A stretch of 6,266 bases of DNA, from positions 1-6,266 of the forward strand of contig JBHHZI010000174.1 of NCBI GenBank assembly GCA_046757965.1, read 5' to 3'. Source of the stretch: JBHHZI01 sp046757965. GTDB taxonomy: Bacteria; Acidobacteriota; Polarisedimenticolia; SMYD01. The notes below the pieces were generated by a model. The model was not told where the DNA came from, made no database searches, and saw only the letters and a program-made list of their open reading frames with translations. Shown here piece by piece: positions 1 to 5,196 of this stretch. A program made the position numbers and the translations under genes. How positions within the stretch are numbered: the stretch's first letter is position 1; every line of letters begins with the position of its first letter.

Positions 1-12
1 GGTGGCGTGCGG

Positions 13-693
13 TCACCGGCCGAAGCGACCCATCAACTCGGTTTCCGCCAGGATATGGCCCGCCATGGCCGCATCCACCTGCGCCCGGGTGGAGCGCGGC
101 GGCAGGTCGAGCCGCGTATCCAGCGCATACAGACGGAAGAAGTACCGGTGCGGCTTGCCCGGCGGGGGACAGGGGCCGTAGTAGCCCACGCGGCTGAAGC
201 GATGCACGCCCCAGCACGCGCCCTGGACGGCGCCCCCGGCCAGGGTGTCGTCCCGGGGCACACCGGTGGGGAGGATCCTCACGTCGCCGTCCAGGTTCCA
301 GATCACCCAGTGAATCCAGGTGCCGGGGGGCGCATCAGGATCATCCAGGATCAGGGCAAACGTTGCGGTGCCGGCCGGCACGCCGGTCCACCGCAGGTCG
401 GGTGAGACATCATCGCCATCACAGGTGAACTGGCGCGGGATATCCCCACCGGGTGAGACGTCGGAGCTGAGCAGGTGCATGTCGCTGTCCTCGATCTGTG
501 TCCTGTGTTTCTGCGGGGTGCCTGCAACGGCCGTCGAGGGGGCGGTCGTCCCCATCGGCGTCTCCGCCTCGCCGCACGCGCCGGCCGCGAGGAGGGCCAC
601 ACCGGCGAGCAGCGACGTGATCGGCGCCCGGCACGTCCCCCCGGGCGCGACCCCACGAGCCGGATGAGACCGGTACCATCCCCACGCGACCAT
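13..693 (-). CDS. YbhB/YbcL family PEBP (Raf kinase inhibitor-like) lipoprotein
   Basis: A 226-residue protein if read from the ATG at 693. Residues 1-40 look like a long lipoprotein signal: a basic N-region, a hydrophobic stretch (TSLLAGVALLAAGAC) and a candidate lipidated Cys40, then a Gly/Thr/Pro/Ala-rich linker to about residue 70. The rest is a complete PEBP fold with the usual bacterial motifs: TCDGDDVSP near 91-99, DDPDAP at 117-122, HWVIWNL at 128-134, GYYGPCPPPG at 170-179 and HRYFFRLYALD at 182-192. The family binds anionic or phospholipid-like ligands through the DPDAP/HW pocket. The physiological role of bacterial members is mostly unknown, so none is assigned here. The start is uncertain. 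In-frame ATGs at 711, 720 and 807 also exist but lie inside the divergent gene. An ATG at 480 has a better Shine-Dalgarno (GAGGA, 7-nt spacer) and would give a 116-residue cytoplasmic form. The family call is firm. Confidence 0.9.
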   Translation of the reverse strand: MVAWGWYRSHPARGVAPGGTCRAPITSLLAGVALLAAGACGEAETPMGTTAPSTAVAGTPQKHRTQIEDSDMHLLSSDVSPGGDIPRQFTCDGDDVSPDLRWTGVPAGTATFALILDDPDAPPGTWIHWVIWNLDGDVRILPTGVPRDDTLAGGAVQGACWGVHRFSRVGYYGPCPPPGKPHRYFFRLYALDTRLDLPPRSTRAQVDAAMAGHILAETELMGRFGR

Positions 694-1861
694 GCTCGGA
701 CGATACGTCATCGTGACCATCGGCGTCGCCTTCGCCGCGCTGTGCGGGGCCGCCCTCGCCACCCGCCTGAACAACACGAGGGCATCGTCGCCGATTCCCG
801 CCTCCAACGCCAGCAGATCAGACGGATCCGGGTTGACACTGGCAGCTCCGGATCGGACGGCGGACCCCGGCGACGTCGAGGTCCGCTACCTGGGCGCGGG
901 AGGCGTCTCGCTCCAGCGCGGCGACGACCATATCCTGACCGCCCCGTTCTTCTCCAATCCCAGCCTCGGGAAGGTGGTCTTCGGACGGATTCATGCCGAC
1001 CCGCGGCGGTTCCCGCCGCAGCTGGAGGTGTGGACACGAGATGTCCAGGCGATCCTCATCGGACACGCCCACTACGACCACCTCATGGATCTCCCCCAAC
1101 TGGCCCCCTATCTGCCGCCGGACGTCGTCCTGTACGGCAACGATACGGCCGCGCACATTCTCGCCGCGGTGCCGGCCCTGGCGGGACGGGTCGAGGCTCT
1201 CAACGCGCGCGCCGGCACTGCCGCGCGGGCCGGCGACTGGATCCCGATCGCCGGTGGGAGAATGCGCCTCATGGCGCTGCGCAGCGGCCATGCTCCGCAC
1301 TTCGCCGGGATGCTGTTCTATTCGGGCTCCTACGACACCGACCTCGACAGATTGCCGTCGCGCGCCTCCGGCTGGAAGATGGGACAGCCGCTGAGCTTCA
1401 TCATCGATGTGCTGGACTCCGGCGCCACGATCCCGCTGTATCGCATCTTCTATCAGGACGCCGCCAGCGCACCGCCCGCCGGTATTCCCCCGCCAATGGC
1501 CGACGGGAAACGATTTGATCTGGCGATCCTCTGCGTGGCCGGCTTCTCGAAGGTGCATCACTACCCGGAGGCGGTGGTCAAGGCGCTCCGGCCGGCCGCG
1601 GTCATGCTCATTCACTGGGAGGACTTCTTCGCGCCGCCGGGGCCGCCCTGGCATCCCGTGACCGGCACGAACCCTGCGATGTTCATCGAGCGCCTGAAAC
1701 AGGTTCTGCCGCCGAGCAGCCGCTTCTGGATGCCCTCACCCGGCGAGCGGCGGAGCTACCCCGTGAGTCCCGGTGCGGGCGATACCGATCCCGATAACAC
1801 CGCCGGCACCCCGGAGCCCCCACCGGCGCCTCACTCACCGACTGGCGGTGTGCGGCGGTGA
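692..1861 (+). CDS. Exported or membrane-anchored metallo-beta-lactamase-fold hydrolase
   Basis: A 389-residue protein. Residues 5-24 form a hydrophobic segment that is either a signal peptide (possible cleavage after AALA at 20-23) or an uncleaved anchor, which places the enzyme in the periplasm. The MBL fold begins about residue 62 (VEVRYLGAGGVSLQ). The metal-binding signature HAHYDH lies at 125-130 (H125, H127, D129, H130). Further likely metal or active-site positions are H200 (SGHAPHF), D239 (FIIDVLD) and H308 (LIHWEDFF). This arrangement suits a zinc-dependent hydrolase of the broad UlaG-like/YcbX-independent MBL group, but the substrate cannot be read from the sequence. The C-terminal 30 residues are a Pro/Thr/Gly-rich low-complexity tail. 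A stop at 665-667 excludes any earlier in-frame start. No convincing Shine-Dalgarno precedes ATG 692, and GTG at 713 is a poorer alternative. The gene's end overlaps the convergent transglutaminase gene by 27 bp. Confidence 0.88.
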   Translation: MLGRYVIVTIGVAFAALCGAALATRLNNTRASSPIPASNASRSDGSGLTLAAPDRTADPGDVEVRYLGAGGVSLQRGDDHILTAPFFSNPSLGKVVFGRIHADPRRFPPQLEVWTRDVQAILIGHAHYDHLMDLPQLAPYLPPDVVLYGNDTAAHILAAVPALAGRVEALNARAGTAARAGDWIPIAGGRMRLMALRSGHAPHFAGMLFYSGSYDTDLDRLPSRASGWKMGQPLSFIIDVLDSGATIPLYRIFYQDAASAPPAGIPPPMADGKRFDLAILCVAGFSKVHHYPEAVVKALRPAAVMLIHWEDFFAPPGPPWHPVTGTNPAMFIERLKQVLPPSSRFWMPSPGERRSYPVSPGAGDTDPDNTAGTPEPPPAPHSPTGGVRR

Positions 1862-2881
1862 GGTGGAGACGTCCTGATAGGAGAACTGGCGCTCCACATG
1901 AGAGAAGGCCGCCCCGTCCACCTCGACATACGGATAGATGAAGAAGTTCAGCGGGGCATCCTGCATGCCCGGCAGGACGAGGTCCCGGCCGATGGTGAAC
2001 AGCACCCGGTTCTCGTCATGGGCTCCGAAAAAGTACTCCCGCCGCTCGGGGTGCTTGTTCGCCTCGGAGGCATCCACCGGGATCCAGCCCTCTCCCTCGA
2101 CGTTGAACTCGGTCCAGCAATGGTACCCCCCGATCTGCCCCTGTCCCCGGTCCGCAGGCAGCGGGAAGCCGATCTCGAAGCGTGCGGGAATGCCGACCGC
2201 ACGCGCATAGCCGATGAAGATGGCGTGAAAGTCGGTGCAGTTGCCGCGCCGTGCGTCGCAGGCCCAGTAGATGTCGCCCTGGCCCCACCCCGTGCCGGTC
2301 TTGTCGTAGCTCAGGTTGTCCACCACGTAATCGTAGATGGCCCGTGCCTTGCCAAGGGAGGTGGTCTGCCCGGCCACGGTCTCCTTCGCCCAGCCTCGAA
2401 TCGTCGCGTCGAGCGGCACGCGCCGGTCGGGCTGCAGCCATACCGCGGTGGGCAGCGTCGCCCTGGCCGTCGTCGCGGCCTCCGGCGCGGCTCCCGCATC
2501 CGGACCGGCGCCGATCTCGTGCCGATGCTCGAACCGGGTCACCTCGAACGAGAGGGTGGCTGTCGCCTTGCGCGTGCCCGGGGGCAGCGCGAAGCGCACG
2601 GCTCGATTGCCGAACCGTACCTCGTTGACCATCTCGTGCGGGAGGTCGGACGTGATCGTGAGGTCGCGGATCGTCTGGTAGGCGGTGTCCGGCGGCGACG
2701 GGATCCAGAGGGCCGCCCGGGTGGCATCGGCCGGGATATCCCGCACGGTGGCCTGGTAGACGAACCGGACGGTCCGGGATCGCACCGGCCGGGGCGACGC
2801 GAGACCGAGCGTGGGCGCGAGCAACAGGAGGGCGAGGGCGCCGGCGGCCAGGCCGGGTCGGCGGCGGAGTGGTTCGTTCAT
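1835..2881 (-). CDS. Periplasmic transglutaminase-like (Transglut_core) protein
   Basis: A 348-residue protein. Residues 1-28 form a Sec signal peptide (basic RRR at 6-8, hydrophobic 11-27, likely cleavage after LGLA). Residues 35-120 look like a beta-rich N-terminal domain (RTVRFVYQATVRDIP onward), followed by an Ala-rich linker around 125-142. The papain-like transglutaminase core follows, with all three catalytic residues visible: Cys215 in RGNCTDFH, His254 in GGYHCWTEF and Asp270 in WIPVDASE. Before it comes the helix KARAIYDYVVDNLSYD, typical of the family. Bacterial members act as cysteine proteases, amidases or peptide cross-linking enzymes. No specific substrate can be inferred. ATG 2881 is preferred over ATG 2893 because GAGGAG lies just before it and the signal peptide starts cleanly there. 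The frame stays open upstream to 3238, but that extension is arginine/proline-rich and does not look like protein. The gene is transcribed divergently from kup. Confidence 0.9.
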   Translation of the reverse strand: MNEPLRRRPGLAAGALALLLLAPTLGLASPRPVRSRTVRFVYQATVRDIPADATRAALWIPSPPDTAYQTIRDLTITSDLPHEMVNEVRFGNRAVRFALPPGTRKATATLSFEVTRFEHRHEIGAGPDAGAAPEAATTARATLPTAVWLQPDRRVPLDATIRGWAKETVAGQTTSLGKARAIYDYVVDNLSYDKTGTGWGQGDIYWACDARRGNCTDFHAIFIGYARAVGIPARFEIGFPLPADRGQGQIGGYHCWTEFNVEGEGWIPVDASEANKHPERREYFFGAHDENRVLFTIGRDLVLPGMQDAPLNFFIYPYVEVDGAAFSHVERQFSYQDVSTSPPHTASR

Positions 2882-2885
2882 CGGT

Positions 2886-2891
2886 CTCCTC
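2886..2891 (-). promoter_or_regulatory. Shine-Dalgarno of the transglutaminase-like gene
   Basis: On the minus strand this reads GAGGAG, four bases before the ATG at 2881. It sits between two in-frame ATG codons (2893 and 2881), so it favours the inner one. The spacing is a little short but workable. Confidence 0.6.
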
Positions 2892-2968
2892 ATGGTCGAT
2901 CCAGCAGAATGTGGAACCGACAGAATACACGATCCGGTCGCAAGGCCCGCTCCAGACCGTCCGCGTAC

Positions 2969-2997
2969 AGGACAACCGGACGGAGGACGGATATCTT
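2969..2997 (+). promoter_or_regulatory. Weak candidate sigma-70 promoter for the kup leader
   Basis: AGGACA (2969-2974) and TATCTT (2992-2997) are separated by exactly 17 bp. Each matches four of six consensus bases of TTGACA and TATAAT. Transcription would begin near 3004 and read through both repeat copies and the leader frames into kup. In DNA this G+C-rich such a partial match can occur by chance. Confidence 0.22.
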
Positions 2998-3034
2998 CCG
3001 GAACGGTCGGAAAGAGTAACCTGGGCCGGTCACC

Positions 3035-3110
3035 TCGACGGCCCCCGCCGGGGAGAGAAGGACGGATGATCGCCCTCAGACCGAGACCAGAGGCCAGGTG
3101 AACCCCGTGG
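3035..3110 (+). repeat. Kup leader tandem repeat, copy A
   Basis: Aligned without gaps to copy B, which starts 89 bp downstream, 62 of 76 positions are identical by hand count. Shared landmarks, in order, are GACGGCCC, GGAGAG.AGGACGGATGAT, CAGACCG, GACC and CCAGGTGAAC. Copy A carries a purine-rich ribosome-binding sequence, an ATG, an 11-codon frame and a GTGA stop/start overlap, all at the same offsets as copy B. Confidence 0.8.
3066..3101 (+). CDS. Possible leader peptide 1 (11 codons, MIALRPRPEAR)
   Basis: An ATG at 3066 follows purine-rich sequence (GGGAGAGAAGG, 3051-3061) and opens an 11-codon frame ending in TGA at 3099-3101. The stop overlaps a GTG at 3098 in the arrangement GTGA. The matching frame in copy B has the same length and keeps Met1, Arg5, Pro6, Pro8, Glu9 and Arg11. 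This is a hypothetical leader. Nothing in the sequence proves it is translated. Confidence 0.3.
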   Translation: MIALRPRPEAR

Positions 3111-3190
3111 GCAGCGATCGGGCCCGACGGCCCCGGCGGAGGAGAGCAGGACGGATGATGACGCCCAGACCGGGACCGGAGACCAGGTGA
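3098..3190 (+). CDS. Possible leader frame 2 (30 codons from GTG; contains 11-codon MMTPRPGPETR from ATG 3155)
   Basis: The GTG at 3098, overlapping the stop of leader 1, opens a 30-codon frame with ten arginines. It ends in TGA at 3188-3190, which overlaps the kup GTG at 3187-3189 in the same GTGA arrangement. The copy-B mini-frame lies in frame inside it. That mini-frame starts at ATG 3155, has GGAGGAGAG upstream (3138-3146) and encodes MMTPRPGPETR. The more likely translated unit is the short one, because its ribosome-binding sequence is good. Its stop/start overlap would allow termination-reinitiation coupling to kup. The product matches no family I recognise, and it may be a decayed duplicate of the kup start with no function. 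Confidence 0.3.
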   Translation: MNPVGSDRARRPRRRRAGRMMTPRPGPETR

Positions 3191-3199
3191 ACACCGCGG
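3124..3199 (+). repeat. Kup leader tandem repeat, copy B, spanning the kup start
   Basis: This is the second copy of the 89-bp-period unit. Its 3' end contains the kup GTG start (3187) and the first codons of kup, so copy A looks like a duplicated ancestral start region. The period is not a multiple of three, and the divergence from copy A is entirely by substitution across the 76 aligned positions. Confidence 0.8.
3178..3181 (+). promoter_or_regulatory. Shine-Dalgarno of kup, inside the leader frame
   Basis: GGAG lies five bases before the GTG at 3187 and supports that start over ATG 3250. Because it sits within the last codons of the upstream mini-frame, ribosomes translating that frame would cover it. 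Copy A has AGAGG at the same offset (3089-3093). Confidence 0.45.
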
Positions 3200-5094
3200 C
3201 CCGACCGGGCTCTGACCAGGCGACCGAGCCGGCCGCACCGCGCCGTCTCATGGTACTCACTCTGACCACGCTCGGTGTGGTCTACGGCGATATTGCCACC
3301 AGCCCCCTGTACGCCATCCGCGAGTGCTTTCACGGCGAGTACGGCATCGAGCCCTCGGCGGCGAACGTGGTCGGAGTCCTGTCTCTCATCCTCTGGACGC
3401 TGATCACGGTGGTGACGGTGAAGTACCTGTCGATGATCCTCCGCGCCGACAATGACGGCGAGGGGGGGATCATCGCCCTGCTCGCCCAGGTTCATGTCGG
3501 TCGGCGGCCGCCCCGACTCCGGCGGCTGCTCCTGGCGGTGGGCCTCTTCGGCGCGGCGCTCCTGTACGGCGACGGCATGATCACACCCGCGATCTCGGTG
3601 CTGAGCAGTGTCGAGGGCCTGAGCGTGGCGGCGCCGACGTTCACACCATTCATTCTACCCGTGACCGTGATCATCCTGGCCATCCTGTTCATCGTGCAGC
3701 GGCGCGGCACCGCGCGGGTGGGCGCCATCTTCGGGCCCGTGACACTCGCCTGGCTCGTGACGCTCGCCGCTCTCGGACTGGGTGGCATCGTCCGGACGCC
3801 GGCGGTCCTGGCCGCCGCCAATCCGGCACACGCCGTGGGATTCTTTCTGCGCAACGGCTTCACCGGTTACTTCGTCCTGGGTGCGGTTTTTCTTGTCGTC
3901 ACCGGCACCGAGGCGCTGTTCGCCGACATGGGCCACTTCGGCAAGCGGCCGATCCGACTCGCCTGGTACGGCGCCGTGCTGCCAGCCCTGCTGATGAACT
4001 ACTTCGGGCAGGGCGCCCGGCTGCTGGCGGATCCGGCGGCGGCCAGTCAGCCGTTCTACAGTCTGGTCCCGGCCTGGGCCTACGTTCCGCTGGTAGCGCT
4101 GGCCACCTGCGCCACCGTCATCGCCTCCCAGGCCGTCATCTCGGGCGCCTTCTCGCTGACGCGACAGGCGATCCAACTCGGTTACTGCCCCCGGCTGCGC
4201 ATCGTCCACACCTCCTCGGACGAGATCGGCCAGATCTATATCCCCGAGATCAACTGGCTGCTCATGGTGGCGACCATCGGCCTGGTTATCGGGTTCGGGG
4301 CCAGTAGCCGGCTCGCTGCGGCGTATGGCGTGGCGGTCACCTCGACCATGATCATCACCACCCTCCTCTTCTATGTGGTGGCCCGGGAGCGCTGGTCGTG
4401 GGGACGTCTTGCCGCCGGCGCGCCGGTGGCCGTGTTCTTCGTGGTCGACGTCGCGTTCTTCGGCGCCAACGTCGGCAAGATCGCGCACGGCGCCTGGTTC
4501 CCGCTGGCCATCGGAGTCGTCGCGTACCTGTTCATGAGCACCTGGAAGCGCGGCCGGGATACCCTGGCCCGGCGTTTCACCGCCAGCGCCGTGAAGCTGG
4601 ATACGTTCCTGAAGGAGATGAAGGGCGCCCCACCGACGCGGGTGCCGGGCGCGGCGGTCTTCATGACCGGCAACCTGGACGTGGTGCCCCCCGCACTGAT
4701 TAACAATCTTGCCCACAACAAGGTCCTGCACGAGGTCGTCGTGCTGTTCACCTCGCGGGCCCGGCGGGTGCCGTATATCCCCCCCCGGAAGCGTCTGGAT
4801 GTTGTCGATCTGGGCAACGGCTTCTATCAGGTGACAGCGGAACACGGCTACATGCAGTCTCTCAACATTCCGCGGGAACTGAAGCGCGGGCAGGCCGAGG
4901 GCCTGCCGATCGAAGCCGCCCAGTCGAGCTATTTCCTGGGCCGGGAACGGCTCCTGCCACGGCGCACCCGCGGCATGCCGGCGTGGCGCGGCTGGCTGTT
5001 CGCCTTCATGTCGCGCAACGCGGTCGACGCCGCGGCGTTCTTCGGCATCCCCCCGGATCGGGTCATCGAGATCGGCGGTCAGGTGAAGCTGTAG
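3187..5094 (+). CDS. kup: Kup-type low-affinity potassium uptake protein (K+/H+ symporter)
   Basis: A 635-residue inner-membrane protein, close to the usual 620-640 for the family. Kup proteins bring K+ into the cell, probably together with protons. Residues 1-21 are a hydrophilic lead. About twelve hydrophobic segments follow between residues 25 and 450, then a cytoplasmic C-terminal domain (about 455-635). Family hallmarks seen are GVVYGDIATSPLYA at 30-43, ADNDGEGG at 87-94, YGDGMITPA at 127-135, GTEALFADMGHFG at 240-252, NYFGQGA at 271-277, then HNKVLHE at 510-516 and SYFLGRERL at 581-589 in the C-terminal domain. It ends with the usual FFGIPPDRVIEIGGQVKL. One oddity is Ala37, where the signature normally reads GDIGTSPLY. 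The GTG start is chosen for its GGAG. ATG 3250 (residue 22) would still keep every hallmark. Its leader contains tandem repeats and short frames that could regulate translation. Confidence 0.96.
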   Translation: MNTAARPGSDQATEPAAPRRLMVLTLTTLGVVYGDIATSPLYAIRECFHGEYGIEPSAANVVGVLSLILWTLITVVTVKYLSMILRADNDGEGGIIALLAQVHVGRRPPRLRRLLLAVGLFGAALLYGDGMITPAISVLSSVEGLSVAAPTFTPFILPVTVIILAILFIVQRRGTARVGAIFGPVTLAWLVTLAALGLGGIVRTPAVLAAANPAHAVGFFLRNGFTGYFVLGAVFLVVTGTEALFADMGHFGKRPIRLAWYGAVLPALLMNYFGQGARLLADPAAASQPFYSLVPAWAYVPLVALATCATVIASQAVISGAFSLTRQAIQLGYCPRLRIVHTSSDEIGQIYIPEINWLLMVATIGLVIGFGASSRLAAAYGVAVTSTMIITTLLFYVVARERWSWGRLAAGAPVAVFFVVDVAFFGANVGKIAHGAWFPLAIGVVAYLFMSTWKRGRDTLARRFTASAVKLDTFLKEMKGAPPTRVPGAAVFMTGNLDVVPPALINNLAHNKVLHEVVVLFTSRARRVPYIPPRKRLDVVDLGNGFYQVTAEHGYMQSLNIPRELKRGQAEGLPIEAAQSSYFLGRERLLPRRTRGMPAWRGWLFAFMSRNAVDAAAFFGIPPDRVIEIGGQVKL

Positions 5095-5101
5095 CGCGGC
5101 C

Positions 5102-5122
5102 GGCGTTTGCTCGGCGGACGCC
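5102..5122. terminator. Hairpin downstream of kup, possible attenuator or terminator without a U-tract
   Basis: GGCGTTTGC (5102-5110) pairs with GCGGACGCC (5114-5122) over nine base pairs (two G-U) with a three-base TCG loop. It begins eight bases after the kup stop. No T-run follows, so it is not a classic intrinsic terminator. It could protect the kup mRNA 3' end or give partial termination before the peroxidase gene. Confidence 0.35.
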
Positions 5123-5146
5123 CCGTCGTCGTGCGGCCTGGTTCGC

Positions 5147-5152
5147 TAGAAT
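5147..5152 (+). promoter_or_regulatory. Candidate -10 element (TAGAAT) for the peroxidase gene
   Basis: TAGAAT matches five of six TATAAT bases and lies 45 bp before the start codon, but no good -35 box is seen 16-18 bp upstream. The gap plus the hairpin after kup make a separate promoter plausible. Alternatively an activator-dependent promoter or read-through from kup would serve. Confidence 0.25.
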
Positions 5153-5180
5153 GATGCCTGCCCGGCCACCCTGCACGGTG

Positions 5181-5187
5181 AGGAGGA
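5181..5187 (+). promoter_or_regulatory. Shine-Dalgarno of the cytochrome c peroxidase gene
   Basis: AGGAGGA is nine bases before ATG 5197. It is the strongest ribosome-binding site in the window and fixes that start. Confidence 0.75.
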
Positions 5188-5196
5188 ATTGATTCG

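Larger units (their letters stand above)
2882..3186. other. Divergent intergenic region between the transglutaminase-like gene and kup
   Basis: About 305 bp separate two divergent starts, so promoters for both genes should lie here. The right half (from about 3035) is filled by two imperfect tandem repeat copies that run into the kup start and contain short leader frames. The left half (2895-3030) is less G+C-rich than the genes and contains an 8-bp palindrome TTCCGGAA at 2996-3003. I found no clear sigma-70 promoter for the minus-strand gene. A weak plus-strand candidate is listed separately. No recognisable riboswitch or tRNA-like fold was seen by eye. Confidence 0.6.

Noticed and set aside
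818..1654. Minus-strand open frame (278 codons) opposite the MBL-fold gene
   Set aside because: It is the shadow of a gene with a clear HxHxDH motif, has no recognisable domain and has biased composition.
1898..3019. Long plus-strand open frame (373 codons) opposite the transglutaminase-like gene
   Set aside because: The minus-strand frame has a signal peptide and a full catalytic triad. The plus-strand translation is low-complexity Arg/Gly-rich and matches no family.
2882..3238. N-terminal extension of the transglutaminase-like protein up to 3238
   Set aside because: The extension is Pro/Arg/Gly/Ser-rich, overlaps the divergent leader and kup start, and would bury a clean signal peptide that has its own GAGGAG.
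4779..4786. Run of eight C in kup as a possible slippage site
   Set aside because: It encodes Ile-Pro-Pro-Arg in an otherwise continuous family sequence. Adjacent Pro codons in G+C-rich DNA explain it.
3655..4845. Long open frame (396 codons) on the minus strand inside kup
   Set aside because: It is antisense to a fully conserved kup gene. Its translation is Gly/Arg/His/Asp-rich with no domain, as expected in G+C-rich DNA where stops are scarce.
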